64,000 nucleotides of DNA from Geopseudomonas aromaticivorans (GTDB taxonomy: Bacteria; Pseudomonadota; Gammaproteobacteria; Pseudomonadales; Pseudomonadaceae). Below, in pieces: positions 55,474-64,000 of the stretch. The notes beneath the pieces are model-generated. The model searched no databases. It saw only the letters and a program-made list of their open reading frames with translations, and had not been told where the DNA came from. Position 1 is the first letter of the stretch. Every line of letters begins with the position of its first letter. The DNA lies in contig NZ_JAHRGL010000019.1 in NCBI RefSeq assembly GCF_019097855.1, positions 124,001 through 188,000 of the forward strand, in the 5' to 3' direction. The position numbers and the translations under genes are program-made.

Positions 55474-56349
55474 TCACGCCAGTTCGCGCAGCACCAGCCC
55501 CAACTCCTCGCGCCAGTCTGCCTGGGCGATGTCGTGGACTTGATGCAGTTTGCGGCAGTCCAGCACCGACCACGCCGGGCGGGTGGCCGGAGTCGGGTAG
55601 TCAGCCGTGGCGATGGCGCGCACCACGGGCACGCGCTCCAGCAGCCCCAGTTCATGCGCCTGACGGAAAATCTCCAGGGCGAACTCGTGCCAGGTGCAGG
55701 CCGGCGTGCCAGCGTAGTGATACACCCCCCACTGCAGCGCGCCGCGGTCACGGTAGTGCATCGCCAAGGTCCACAGTGCGCGGGCGATGCTGGCCGCCGA
55801 GGTCGGGCAGCCGTGTTGATCGGCCACCACGCCCAGCTCCTCGCGCTCGCGGCCCAGGCGCAGCATGGTCTTGACGAAGTTGTTGCCGTGCGCGCCGAAC
55901 ACCCAGCTGGTGCGCAGGATGATGTGGCGGCTGCAGTCGGCCGCCAGCATCACCTCGCCGCCCAGCTTGCTGGCGCCGTATACCCCGGAGGGGCCGACAG
56001 GGTCGGTTTCCCGGTACGGCTCGCGGGCAGCGCCGGCAAACACGTAGTCCGTGGAGATATGCAGTACGGGAATGCCCAGCTGCTCGGCGGCAATCGCCAG
56101 GTGGGCCACGCCGTCGCGGTTCACCGCCCAGGCGCGCTCCGCATCGCTTTCGGCCTTGTCCACCGCGGTATAGGCCGCGGCGTTGATGATCAGCTGCGGC
56201 TGGAACTCCGCGACGACTTTCGCCACCTGGGCGGCATTGGCGATATCCAGCGCGGTCGAGTCGAGCCCATGGGCCAGGAACCCCTCCGGTGCCAAGCGCA
56301 GCAGCTCGTGACCGACCTGGCCGCGAGCACCGGTGATCAGTACGCGCAT
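55474..56349 (-). CDS. rmlD: dTDP-4-dehydrorhamnose reductase
   Basis: The 291-residue short-chain reductase carries out the last step to dTDP-L-rhamnose. Its Rossmann loop is MRVLITGARGQVGHEL, and the catalytic triad includes ISTDYVFAG and the YGASKLGGE tyrosine-lysine. It follows rmlC by two bases. The 102 bases to manB hold no gene. Confidence 0.94.
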   Translation of the reverse strand: MRVLITGARGQVGHELLRLAPEGFLAHGLDSTALDIANAAQVAKVVAEFQPQLIINAAAYTAVDKAESDAERAWAVNRDGVAHLAIAAEQLGIPVLHISTDYVFAGAAREPYRETDPVGPSGVYGASKLGGEVMLAADCSRHIILRTSWVFGAHGNNFVKTMLRLGREREELGVVADQHGCPTSAASIARALWTLAMHYRDRGALQWGVYHYAGTPACTWHEFALEIFRQAHELGLLERVPVVRAIATADYPTPATRPAWSVLDCRKLHQVHDIAQADWREELGLVLRELA

Positions 56350-56351
56350 GC

Positions 56352-56894
56352 TCACGCCTCCCTGCCCAGCAACTGGCGCAGCGTCGGATTCAGCTGATCC
56401 TTGGCCGACAGCTGCGGCGCCTCTACCGGCCAGGGAATGTTCACGTCCGGGTCGTTCCACAGCAGCCCGCCCTCGTCCGCGGGGAAGTACAGGTCGGTGC
56501 ACTTGTACTGGAAGTCCGCCACCTCGCTGAGCACGCAGAAACCATGGGCATAACCCGGCGGAATCCACAGCTGGCGATGATTGTCGTCGCTCAGCTCGAC
56601 GCCGACGAACTGGCCGCAGGTCGGCGACTGCGGGTTGATGTCCACCGCCACGTCATACACCGCGCCGCGGCTGACGCTGACCAGCTTGCCCTGCGGCCGA
56701 GTACGCTGGAAATGCAGCCCGCGCAGTACGCCGCGTGGCGAGCGCGAGTGGTTGTCTTGCACGAAGGGCAGGGTGATGCCGGCCTCGCGGTAGCGCTCGG
56801 CCTGAAAGGTCTCGATGAAGAAACCGCGCTGATCGCCGAACACCTTGGGTTCGATGATCAATACCCCCGGCAGCGCCGTCTCGATGACCTTCAC
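56352..56894 (-). CDS. rmlC: dTDP-4-dehydrorhamnose 3,5-epimerase
   Basis: The 180-residue cupin has the full RmlC pattern: [39 protein letters not shown] with the catalytic histidine, and [16 protein letters not shown]. It epimerises C3 and C5 of the dTDP-4-keto sugar. Start is GTG overlapping the rmlA stop (GTGA). Confidence 0.96.
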   Translation of the reverse strand: MKVIETALPGVLIIEPKVFGDQRGFFIETFQAERYREAGITLPFVQDNHSRSPRGVLRGLHFQRTRPQGKLVSVSRGAVYDVAVDINPQSPTCGQFVGVELSDDNHRQLWIPPGYAHGFCVLSEVADFQYKCTDLYFPADEGGLLWNDPDVNIPWPVEAPQLSAKDQLNPTLRQLLGREA

Positions 56895-57769
56895 TGGGCT
56901 GCCTCCTGAGCGAGCAGGCGCTGCAGGTACTGACCGTAGCCGGTCTTGCTCAGCGCTTCAGCCTGGCGCGCCAGTTGCTCGGCCGACAGCCAGCCCTGGT
57001 GGTAGGCGATTTCTTCCAGACAGGCGACCTTGAGTCCCTGGCGCGCCTCGATGGTATGCACGAAGTGGCTGGCTTCCATCAGCGAGTCGTGGGTGCCGGT
57101 GTCCAGCCAGGCGAAGCCGCGGCCGAGCAGGCTCACGTGCAGTTCGCCGCGCTGCAGGTAGGCATTGTTCACGTCGGTGATTTCCAGCTCGCCACGGGGA
57201 GACGGCTTCACCTGCTTGGCGATCTCCACCACCGAGTTGTCGTAGAAATACAGGCCGGTGACCGCGTAGTGGGACTTCGGCGCCTTGGGCTTTTCCTCAA
57301 TGGAAATCGCCTTGCCGGCGGCGTCGAACTCCACCACGCCGAAACGCTCGGGGTCAGTGACGTGGTAGCCGAACACGGTGGCGCCGTGTTCGCGGCTGGC
57401 CGCCTCGCGCAGCATGGCGCTGAAACCGTAACCGTAGAAGATGTTATCGCCGAGGATCAGGCACACGCTGCTGTCGCCGATGAACTCCTCTCCGATCAGG
57501 AATGCCTGGGCCAGGCCGTCCGGCGACGGCTGCTCGGCATAGCTCAGCTGGATGCCGAAGTCGGAGCCGTCACCCAGCAGCTTGCGGAAATTGGGCAGGT
57601 CTTCCGGCGTTGAAATGATCAGCACCTCGCGAATACCGGCCAGCATCAGCACCGACAGCGGGTAATAGATCATCGGCTTGTCGTAGATCGGCAGCAGCTG
57701 CTTGGACACGCCGCGGGTGATCGGATGCAAACGGGTGCCGGAGCCACCGGCGAGAATGATGCCTTTCAC
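56891..57769 (-). CDS. rmlA: Glucose-1-phosphate thymidylyltransferase
   Basis: The 292-residue enzyme makes dTDP-glucose. The nucleotide site is [16 protein letters not shown], followed by [20 protein letters not shown] and the metal residue in [13 protein letters not shown] at 57769 is the likely start: AGGAAG lies eight bases upstream and the family begins just before KGIILAGG. Open frame further upstream runs into non-conserved sequence. Confidence 0.95.
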   Translation of the reverse strand: MKGIILAGGSGTRLHPITRGVSKQLLPIYDKPMIYYPLSVLMLAGIREVLIISTPEDLPNFRKLLGDGSDFGIQLSYAEQPSPDGLAQAFLIGEEFIGDSSVCLILGDNIFYGYGFSAMLREAASREHGATVFGYHVTDPERFGVVEFDAAGKAISIEEKPKAPKSHYAVTGLYFYDNSVVEIAKQVKPSPRGELEITDVNNAYLQRGELHVSLLGRGFAWLDTGTHDSLMEASHFVHTIEARQGLKVACLEEIAYHQGWLSAEQLARQAEALSKTGYGQYLQRLLAQEAAQ

Positions 57770-57896
57770 GTCAAAAACTTCCTTAAAAACAGAGATTAAC
57801 CAAATAGCTGCAATTGAGGCTCGACGCGTTCCTACAGGAGCGCCCGACCTCGGGGCGATGCGCCGGGGCTGTGATGCCCCAACGCAAACCCGCGTA

Positions 57897-58958
57897 TTAG
57901 GACTCGCCCAGCCGCCCGAGGCGATAATCGCCACTTAAAACTCGCTGCCACCACTCGCGGTTGTCCAGGTACCACTGCACAGTCTTGCGGATGCCCGATT
58001 CAAAGGTCTCTTGCGGTACCCAGCCTAGCTCGCGCGCGATCTTCGACGCATCGATGGCATAGCGCAGGTCATGGCCGGGACGATCTTTGACGAAGGTGAT
58101 CAGGTCGCGATAGCGCTCGACACCGGCCGGCTTGTGCGGCGCCAGCTCCTCAAGCAGGTCGCAGAGGGTTTCTACCACTTCCAGATTACGCTTCTCGTTG
58201 TGGCCGCCGATGTTGTAAGTCTCGCCGACCTGGCCACGGGTGACCACTTCGACCAGTGCTCGGGCGTGATCCTCCACATACAGCCAGTCGCGGATCTGCG
58301 CGCCGTCGCCGTACACCGGCAGCGGCTTGCCGGCCAGGGCGTTGAGGATCATGTGCGGGATCAGCTTCTCGGGGAAGTGATAGGGACCGTAGTTGTTCGA
58401 GCAGTTGGTGACCAGCACCGGCAGGCCGTAGGTACGCTGCCAGGCCCGGACCAGATGGTCGGAGCTGGCCTTGGACGCAGAGTAGGGCGAACTGGGAGCG
58501 TAGGGCGTGGTTTCGGTGAACAGATCCTCGGTGCCTTCCAGGTCGCCGTACACCTCGTCGGTGGAGATATGGTGGAAGCGGAAGGCCTCTTTTGCCTCGG
58601 TCGCCAGGCCGTTCCAGTAGCGGCGTGCCGCTTCCAGCAGCGTGTAGGTGCCGACGATGTTGGTCTGAATGAAGTCAGCCGGGCCGTCGATGGAGCGGTC
58701 GACGTGGGACTCGGCAGCCAGATGCATAACTGCGGTAGGCCGAAACTCGGCGAAAGCTGCATTAAGCGCCTCACCATCACAGATATCAACCTGATAGAAA
58801 CGGTAGCGTGGCGAGTCGGCGACCGAACCCAGCGATTCCAAGTTGCCAGCGTATGTCAGTTTATCGAGGTTGGCGACCTCGTGTGTGGTTTGTTGAATCA
58901 GGTGGCGAATAACGGCAGAGCCAATAAATCCGGCGCCGCCGGTGACCAAAATACACAT
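57897..58958 (-). CDS. rmlB: dTDP-glucose 4,6-dehydratase
   Basis: The 353-residue extended SDR has [18 protein letters not shown], the [13 protein letters not shown] threonine-aspartate-glutamate motif and [15 protein letters not shown] with the catalytic tyrosine. It makes dTDP-4-keto-6-deoxyglucose. Its start overlaps the stop of the upstream glycosyltransferase (ATGA). A 127-base gap without a clear terminator separates it from rmlA. Confidence 0.96.
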   Translation of the reverse strand: MCILVTGGAGFIGSAVIRHLIQQTTHEVANLDKLTYAGNLESLGSVADSPRYRFYQVDICDGEALNAAFAEFRPTAVMHLAAESHVDRSIDGPADFIQTNIVGTYTLLEAARRYWNGLATEAKEAFRFHHISTDEVYGDLEGTEDLFTETTPYAPSSPYSASKASSDHLVRAWQRTYGLPVLVTNCSNNYGPYHFPEKLIPHMILNALAGKPLPVYGDGAQIRDWLYVEDHARALVEVVTRGQVGETYNIGGHNEKRNLEVVETLCDLLEELAPHKPAGVERYRDLITFVKDRPGHDLRYAIDASKIARELGWVPQETFESGIRKTVQWYLDNREWWQRVLSGDYRLGRLGES

Positions 58959-59911
58959 CAGTTTTTCTCCGCGAAGGGGCTATTCCAATAACCCTTGTAC
59001 ATGCCCAATTTTTTCTTCAGTCCGATAGACAGCTGCTGTTCCTTCTGGCCGAGCTTGTAGGCGAGCAGTTTGCAGGCGTTTCGCACAATAGCTGAGGGCC
59101 AGAGGTAAAGACGGGAAACACCCAAGAATTTCAGTTCGGACTTCACATAGCGCAGCCCTTCCCCGCCGGCTCCACCAAAGTTTTGGCGAATCCATGCCTC
59201 ACGAGCATGGAAAACACCCTGATCGAAGTAGCGACAGAATTCTTCCGCTAGTGTGTAGTTATGCGAGTGGCGGCAACAGGCACCGCCGGCGTAAGCAACC
59301 TTCCAATTGTTCAACAACATCCTCGCGGCAACGAACATGTCTTCGGAAAGAATCACATGATCAGGAAACCCACCGACTTCGAGTAGAGCTTTACCCCGGT
59401 AGGCGGAAAACGAATTTGACATAAAAGGAGTCTTGATACCTAACGCGGGGGCATCAGCCAGTGATTTAACCTTAGAACGCTCCGGATAGTTAAAAAATCG
59501 CGCGTGCTGGGCTAACGGCGTGGCGTCGTGATGCGGCAACTGTCGGCCACACACAGCCCCCACTCGCTCATTCGAAAAGGGCTCCACCAAACGCTCGATG
59601 GCCCTTGAATCTTCTAGGTAGGCATCCTGAGTTAGAAATACATAAACGTCATAATTTGGGTTCTGGCTGACCATGAGTTGACGGGTGCCGCCATGATTAA
59701 ACTGGCTGCTTGGGATAGTCACCACATTACGGACACGAGCACTCACCAACTCTTGGGTACCATCCTTTGAACTGGAGTCAACCACAAAAAGATCGAACGA
59801 TGCGGTCTGGTGCTCGAGCGAATCTAGTAAGCGAACGAGATCGTTGCGGCCGTTATAGGTGGGCACAATGCAGGCTATTCGCAACTTAAGGGGCTCTAAT
59901 GAAACAGACAT
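58958..59911 (-). CDS. Rhamnosyltransferase-like GT2 glycosyltransferase
   Basis: The 317-residue GT-A enzyme opens with [20 protein letters not shown] and [13 protein letters not shown]. It has [10 protein letters not shown] in place of a classic DxD, which is common in rhamnosyltransferases of the RfbF/WbbL type, and [12 protein letters not shown] as the base region. Coupling to rmlB supports dTDP-rhamnose as donor, but that is inference. It is the last fairly GC-rich gene before the AT-rich part. Confidence 0.82.
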   Translation of the reverse strand: MSVSLEPLKLRIACIVPTYNGRNDLVRLLDSLEHQTASFDLFVVDSSSKDGTQELVSARVRNVVTIPSSQFNHGGTRQLMVSQNPNYDVYVFLTQDAYLEDSRAIERLVEPFSNERVGAVCGRQLPHHDATPLAQHARFFNYPERSKVKSLADAPALGIKTPFMSNSFSAYRGKALLEVGGFPDHVILSEDMFVAARMLLNNWKVAYAGGACCRHSHNYTLAEEFCRYFDQGVFHAREAWIRQNFGGAGGEGLRYVKSELKFLGVSRLYLWPSAIVRNACKLLAYKLGQKEQQLSIGLKKKLGMYKGYWNSPFAEKN

Positions 59912-60012
59912 GTAGCCTCGCTGTTATTGCCACTCGACAGGATGGCTCTGGCGCCAATCCACAAAGGTTTTCCCATAAAATAAGTATAATGGCAATCGTA
60001 TATGAAATATAG

Positions 60013-60126
60013 GTCGGTAAGTATTTTCGACTGCATCAGGTTGTGGATGCGCACCGGGCTGAATGGGCGCTTGATACCCGTCAGGCGCTCAACCAGGTCG
60101 ACGGTGTAGGCAGCTTCCCCATGTAA
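60013..60126 (-). pseudogene. Remnant of an NAD-dependent epimerase/dehydratase gene
   Basis: The minus strand reads LHGEAAYTVDLVERLTGIKR, then PFSPVRIHNLMQSKILTD, which looks like the C-terminal part of a sugar epimerase. After that the frame passes into unrelated AT-rich sequence, and no start precedes it. The whole 59912-60224 gap (313 bases) holds no intact gene. It is a leftover of an earlier O-antigen gene. Confidence 0.5.
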
Positions 60127-60224
60127 TAAATGGCAATATAGAGCTGCCTTGATGAGGCGTGAAACGTTGCGCTATCACCAGGGCTGAATACCACTCTGGG
60201 GCGCGCGGTTGAGTGGTTGGTTTT

Positions 60225-61064
60225 TTAAATAACGTTGTAGAATGCCCGGCGGAGCGTAATTTTTGACTTTAGATATATTGCCTTATTGATGGTGTATTGA
60301 CTGTTTATTGCCCTAGCCTGCAGCCATGCAGCTTTGTAAGATTTAACAATTTTGCTTGGTGTGAATATTTTTTTCAGTAAAAATGTTATTGTAATTTTTT
60401 TTGAGCCAACAGCATTTTCCGAGTGTTGCCGGTATTTTATAAGGCTTAAGGGGATTAAGGATATTATCCCGCCTGCCTGCAGGGTCTTGCATCCTATCCA
60501 CCAATCATGCATAACGGCCTCATCTGGAATGGGTAGCGATAGGTTTAAAGCGAGTCTATTAATTATCGAGGTACACCCTGTTATGTTGTTTGTCGTTAGC
60601 ATCTCATCTAAAGTCTGAATGGATTTAGGGAGTCTTTGATATTCAAACATTGAGTTTGAAATTGTGTTGAGATTTTGATCGACTACCTCAAGGTCAGTAT
60701 GTACGATAATTGCTTTTCCAGGGTGTCTATCCTCAAGGGCACAAATTTCGTCATGGCTTATTTGGATCTTGTTAGGAAGCCATACATCATCTTGATCACA
60801 AAACATTATGTAGGGGGAAGAGGATATTTTCATGAGGTGCGCGAAGTTTTTCTTGGCGCCGCCTAGCAACACACCGTCATCAATAAATAATATTTTATCC
60901 GGGTGTCTTGCTTGGTAACTTTTGATGATTTGAACGGTGTTGTCAGATGACCCGTCGTCGTGAATAATTAGTCGCCACTCCTTGTGTGTTTGATTTAGTA
61001 TTGAGTTTATTTGCGCGTTAATATATTTTTCACCATTGTGCGTGGCGAGTAGTATGTCTATCAT
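60225..61064 (-). CDS. GT2 family glycosyltransferase
   Basis: The 279-residue enzyme starts IDILLATHNGEKYINAQINS and has IIHDDGSSDNTVQII and the nucleotide-metal motif MFCDQDDVWLPNKI, with the later HDWWIGCKTL. This is the classic GT-A family 2 pattern seen in rhamnosyl- and other O-antigen transferases. ATG at 61064 is chosen because the conserved strand begins there; the longer open frame adds 53 unrelated residues. The DNA is clearly AT-rich, with many TTT, AAA and ATT codons. Confidence 0.85.
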   Translation of the reverse strand: MIDILLATHNGEKYINAQINSILNQTHKEWRLIIHDDGSSDNTVQIIKSYQARHPDKILFIDDGVLLGGAKKNFAHLMKISSSPYIMFCDQDDVWLPNKIQISHDEICALEDRHPGKAIIVHTDLEVVDQNLNTISNSMFEYQRLPKSIQTLDEMLTTNNITGCTSIINRLALNLSLPIPDEAVMHDWWIGCKTLQAGGIISLIPLSLIKYRQHSENAVGSKKITITFLLKKIFTPSKIVKSYKAAWLQARAINSQYTINKAIYLKSKITLRRAFYNVI

Positions 61065-61292
61065 GATGTGGTTTCTTAAAGAATATAGGTTGTATTGAGT
61101 TGGTAGTTTTTGGCTCGGGAGTGCTGCAGTCGACGTTTTATAGGTGCTAAATAAAGGTTGCGGCAAAAAATCACTGTGTGCTTCGGGTTTTTCGGCAGGT
61201 AATTCCTCTTTGCGTTGCTTCAATAGCTAAATATTTTAGATGAGTGTATTGAAAATACCTGCTGTTGTGCAAGGGTGTATTTACGGACCAAA

Positions 61293-62249
61293 CTATTGGC
61301 TGGGCGATAAAAGCAAAGGATAGCAGCTTTTTAATGAGAACATAAAGTACATAATTGTTAGTGTTGTTAGTACTTTGCTTTTATAGTAGTGGCGACTTAA
61401 TAGCAGTATGAATATTACGCTGAGCATTTCCCATGCGCGCTGCGCAATAACGGGTATTGATATGAAGCTATAAAAGCATAGTGTACCTATTAATGCCATT
61501 TTGTATTCTGCGGTGGCGCAGGCTGTTGTAGTATTTTTGTTTATTGCTATATATGAAAGGGTTGCTAGTTGTATGGCGGGAAGCGCAGAGAATAGGTTTA
61601 TATAGGAGTGTTCTCCTTCGGCTAAAAGTTCACGATAAACAAGGATTCTATTGATTGGCAGGAAAGGAAGTGAATAGGTGGATATTAATGCAACCGGCAG
61701 GCATATAAGAATTAATATATAAGGTAGGTTTTTTTTGTTGATTTGTATTTTATTGGCGGATAGGAAGGCGATTAAGGGAATTGCTATGGACATGTGTATG
61801 GAGATGGAAATTGCAAATAATATGGTTCTCGGCAGGGGGTGTTTAACAGCAAATATGGCGGTAAGGAATATTGACAGGGCCAAGGCTGCCCGGATTTGAA
61901 TGTAAATGTGCAGCCATGCATACAGTGAAAAATACAACATTAAGAAGATTAAAAAATTATTTGTCCGCTGCTGTGTTGAAGTAAAGGTTAGTATTCCGGT
62001 GATTGTTGCAATTAGCATCCATATTTGGGGGGCTGATAGTCCGACGATATTTAAGGACTTTAGGATTAAATAAAAACCAAAGTCTGGCTGTGTTAGTATT
62101 TCTTCATAGCTAAGTATAATCGACTTAGTTAAGTACCCGTAATATACTTCGCTATCAAGCCAGTTCCAAGTGTCTTTTGTGCCGAGTATTGCTCCGGTGA
62201 TAAGAGCGAGGAGTAGAATGTATAATGTTCTTGCCGATATCTTTGACAT
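61293..62249 (-). CDS. EpsG-type O-antigen/capsule polymerase candidate
   Basis: The 318-residue protein has about nine to ten hydrophobic helices. TWNWLDSEVYYGYLTKSI, FGFYLILKSLNIVG and the periplasmic RAALALSIFLTAIFAVK followed by SIHMSIAIP follow the EpsG/Wzy pattern, including the conserved arginine and histidine. It would polymerise lipid-linked repeat units outside the inner membrane. ATG at 62249 is uncertain; a GTG four codons upstream is possible and neither has a clear ribosome site. Strongly AT-rich. Confidence 0.72.
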   Translation of the reverse strand: MSKISARTLYILLLALITGAILGTKDTWNWLDSEVYYGYLTKSIILSYEEILTQPDFGFYLILKSLNIVGLSAPQIWMLIATITGILTFTSTQQRTNNFLIFLMLYFSLYAWLHIYIQIRAALALSIFLTAIFAVKHPLPRTILFAISISIHMSIAIPLIAFLSANKIQINKKNLPYILILICLPVALISTYSLPFLPINRILVYRELLAEGEHSYINLFSALPAIQLATLSYIAINKNTTTACATAEYKMALIGTLCFYSFISIPVIAQRAWEMLSVIFILLLSRHYYKSKVLTTLTIMYFMFSLKSCYPLLLSPSQ

Positions 62250-62576
62250 TGCTGTGGTCACAGTGTTATGGATATTATATGGAGGCCTTTCGGAGCTGAA
62301 TTAGGCGGGCATGCCAGTGTGTAGGTAGGAGTAGTCTTATAACCGGCCTTTCTTTGCAGGCAGGACAGCCTGCTAGCCCTGATGAAATCTGCTGACGAGC
62401 CCCTCATCTGAAAGTCGAGCTGAGAGCAAATCTAATAGCTCGCAATCCTTACCAAATTTATCTCATCACAGGTCTGAGCTATTCCGCCTTCACTTGCTTA
62501 CCGCCTGCGCTCCTTTTGAAGCCTATTGCCAACTACTTTTTCAAAGCCCACAGGGCATGCTGTAAGGATTTCGGCT
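62250..62576. other. AT-rich intergenic stretch without a recognisable gene
   Basis: No open frame here looks like a protein. A small inverted repeat GCAGGC / GCCTGC lies near 62356-62373. The stretch probably consists of debris beside the transposase remnant. Confidence 0.4.
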
Positions 62577-62874
62577 CCATATCGCTTGCGCATCAGCCGT
62601 ATCGGCGTTGTTTTGCTGCACGAACGTACGTTCAGAGCGAGAGGCCAGAAAACGCACTTCATGTCCAGCTGCTCAAGCTTAACTACCCAAGAATGAGCAC
62701 CACCACATGCCTTTAACGCTACCAGGCTGGGTTGCCGTTCAGCGACGTGCGGCAAAACATTGTCACCGCGTAGCATATTGCACTCGATTTTATCGGCGTA
62801 CGGATCAATGGTATGGTTTTGGAAACTTGTTGGTGATGTCCATGCCAATCCATGCCGATCACGTTAAGCTTCAT
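62577..62874 (-). pseudogene. Broken IS110-family transposase remnant (5' part)
   Basis: The minus strand begins at ATG 62874 with MKLNVIGMD, the usual IS110/IS1111 start. After a frame change it continues with LPHVAERQPSLVALKACGGAHSW, and after another with NADTADAQAIW. These are the ordered family motifs but in different frames, and the remaining two thirds are absent. It is therefore dead. It separates the polymerase gene from the last glycosyltransferase. The 62875-63054 gap holds no gene. Confidence 0.75.
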
Positions 62875-63054
62875 GGTGGATCCTCCTGCTCAAATTTTAC
62901 TTTCAACATACATGCTTCACTCTGGCACCCTAGATGCCGGGGAGGCGACACATACCATTTGTGAAAAATTTCTCTGAAAGACACAAGCCAGTAGCCATGC
63001 GGCGTTGATAGCTGCGATTTCGTATAAACGAGTCTTTTTCAGAGTTTCCATGGT

Positions 63055-64000
63055 TTAAAAATCGCGCAATAAATATTGCCACGTATAAAGATTTCGAATA
63101 TCAGAAATCATATTTTTCTTGAGCATTACGTTTTTTGAAAAGTCTCTGTGGGTAATTAATTCCCTCCACGAGTCAAAGCTTTCAAAAAAAACATAGCTAT
63201 CAGAAAAGTGAGACATTAGCTCTTGAAGCGGGGTTGATATGAAAGGTATTCCAGCTGTAATGTAAAAAGAGGCTTTTGTTGGATAGCACAGATTATAATA
63301 CAATCTCGAATCATCATAGGGGATTAAACCGCAATCGCACCCGGCGGTAACAACATGTGCTTCATTCTCGGACAACTGCCCTTTGTAAACAATGTTATCA
63401 CCTAAGTTCGGAAGGTGTGAAATCCACTCCCCCCCCTCCCCCATGAGAATCAAGTCATGGGGGAGTTCGCTAAAAATGGAAATTAGGTTTTCTATTTGTC
63501 GTCCATGATTCAATGTTCCAGTGTAAACAAGCTTTAATCTTTTCCTGGATGGAGAGTCCGGGAGATCTTTAAGCAAAGGCCCGCCATTTAAGATGAATTT
63601 GCAGCAGGGTTCATTTGTTTTATATTTTTGTATCACATACTGCATCATCTTTCTAGATGCAAATATGAAGTTAAGGTTTTTTATTCTAAAGACGGAATTA
63701 TCCAAAATCCATAACTTATTGCTAGGAAGCTCAAGGTCTATAGATTGTTCGTAGGGTAGATCATTAACCTCAATGGTGATTTTATTTGTCTTTGCGGCGC
63801 TGGACAAAACAATCTGTAATAATTTCAGAAAAATGAAATTGGTTACTAGCTTTGAGCCAAAAAAATACAATAATAACGAGTAGTGAAAAAATATCGTTTC
63901 TCCTTTGCAGGAGTTAATCCTAATAAGAAAGCCTAGGCCATGTGCAAGCCTGAGAAGCTTGTTGTTGCTTTTATATCTATAAATTGAGCAGTTTCTCTCT
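63055..64000 (-). CDS. GT4-like glycosyltransferase (N-terminus beyond window)
   Basis: The frame is open from the right edge at 64000 down to TAA at 63055, giving at least 315 residues; the start is outside. The C-terminal half shows KLVYTGTLNHGRQIENLISI, LILMGEGGEW and the Glu-containing region LCYPTKASFYITAGIPFI, as in GT-B family 4/1 enzymes. The N-terminal half is the acceptor domain. Codon use is strongly AT-rich. Sugar and acceptor are unknown. Confidence 0.75.
   Translation of the reverse strand, partial: ERNCSIYRYKSNNKLLRLAHGLGFLIRINSCKGETIFFHYSLLLYFFGSKLVTNFIFLKLLQIVLSSAAKTNKITIEVNDLPYEQSIDLELPSNKLWILDNSVFRIKNLNFIFASRKMMQYVIQKYKTNEPCCKFILNGGPLLKDLPDSPSRKRLKLVYTGTLNHGRQIENLISIFSELPHDLILMGEGGEWISHLPNLGDNIVYKGQLSENEAHVVTAGCDCGLIPYDDSRLYYNLCYPTKASFYITAGIPFISTPLQELMSHFSDSYVFFESFDSWRELITHRDFSKNVMLKKNMISDIRNLYTWQYLLRDF

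Noticed and set aside
62498-62848. A 116-residue protein gene on the minus strand
   Set aside because: It is one frame of a frameshifted IS110-type remnant; the conserved start and the NADTADAQAIW motif are in other frames.
62700-62964. Small plus-strand open frames in the AT-rich region
   Set aside because: No motif or ribosome site; they are antisense to the IS remnant.

Overview
The window comes from a GC-rich gammaproteobacterium of the Pseudomonas type. The central block (dapD, an Spx-like reductase, dapC, glnD, map | rpsB, tsf, pyrH, frr, uppS, cdsA, dxr, rseP, bamA, skp, lpxD, fabZ, lpxA, lpxB, rnhB, dnaE, accA, tilS, pyrG, kdsA, eno, ftsB, ispD) has the order I remember from Pseudomonas aeruginosa. 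The species cannot be told from this sequence alone. There are no rRNA or tRNA genes and no CRISPR array.

Layout. 1-5.9 kb: the start of a flavoprotein gene running off the left edge, a LysR regulator, and a four-gene GldA/GldG-like ABC cluster. 5.9-10.7 kb: a small cold-shock gene with a long leader, a WYL-like orphan, a barstar gene translationally coupled to a cold-shock-domain/membrane/ribonuclease fusion, a conserved hypothetical, rlmA and dapE. 10.9-15 kb: an orphan RTX calcium-binding protein and the NdvB-type glucan synthase. 15.1-17.6 kb: tcdA facing csdA-csdE, with a palindromic repeat that supplies both stop codons. 17.8-24.2 kb (minus strand): dapD, reductase, a small membrane protein, dapC, glnD, map.

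24.4-38.9 kb (plus strand) is the translation and envelope superoperon. It makes ribosomal protein S2, EF-Ts, UMP kinase and ribosome recycling factor, then undecaprenyl diphosphate, CDP-diacylglycerol and the isoprenoid precursor MEP. It continues with the sigma-E pathway protease, BamA and Skp for outer-membrane assembly, and LpxD/FabZ/LpxA/LpxB for lipid A. A compact MntA-HepT (MNT-HEPN) toxin-antitoxin module with its own promoter and terminator sits between rnhB and dnaE. 39.9-51.0 kb continues the housekeeping run through dnaE, accA, tilS, pyrG, kdsA, eno, ftsB and ispD.

51-64 kb is accessory surface-polysaccharide DNA, mostly on the minus strand: a bacteriohemerythrin, two VanZ-like membrane proteins flanking an O-antigen-ligase-family protein, a phosphomannomutase-like gene, dTDP-L-rhamnose genes (transcribed B-A-C-D), a rhamnosyltransferase-like GT2, a second GT2, an EpsG-type polymerase and a glycosyltransferase cut by the right edge. 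From about 59.9 kb the DNA becomes visibly AT-rich and holds broken fragments of an epimerase gene and of an IS110-family transposase, as expected for a horizontally exchanged O-antigen locus.

The most unusual item is the cold-shock-domain/transmembrane/RNase Sa-like fusion with its overlapping barstar gene. Next are the MntA-HepT island, the paired VanZ proteins around the ligase, and the repeat that ends two convergent genes.
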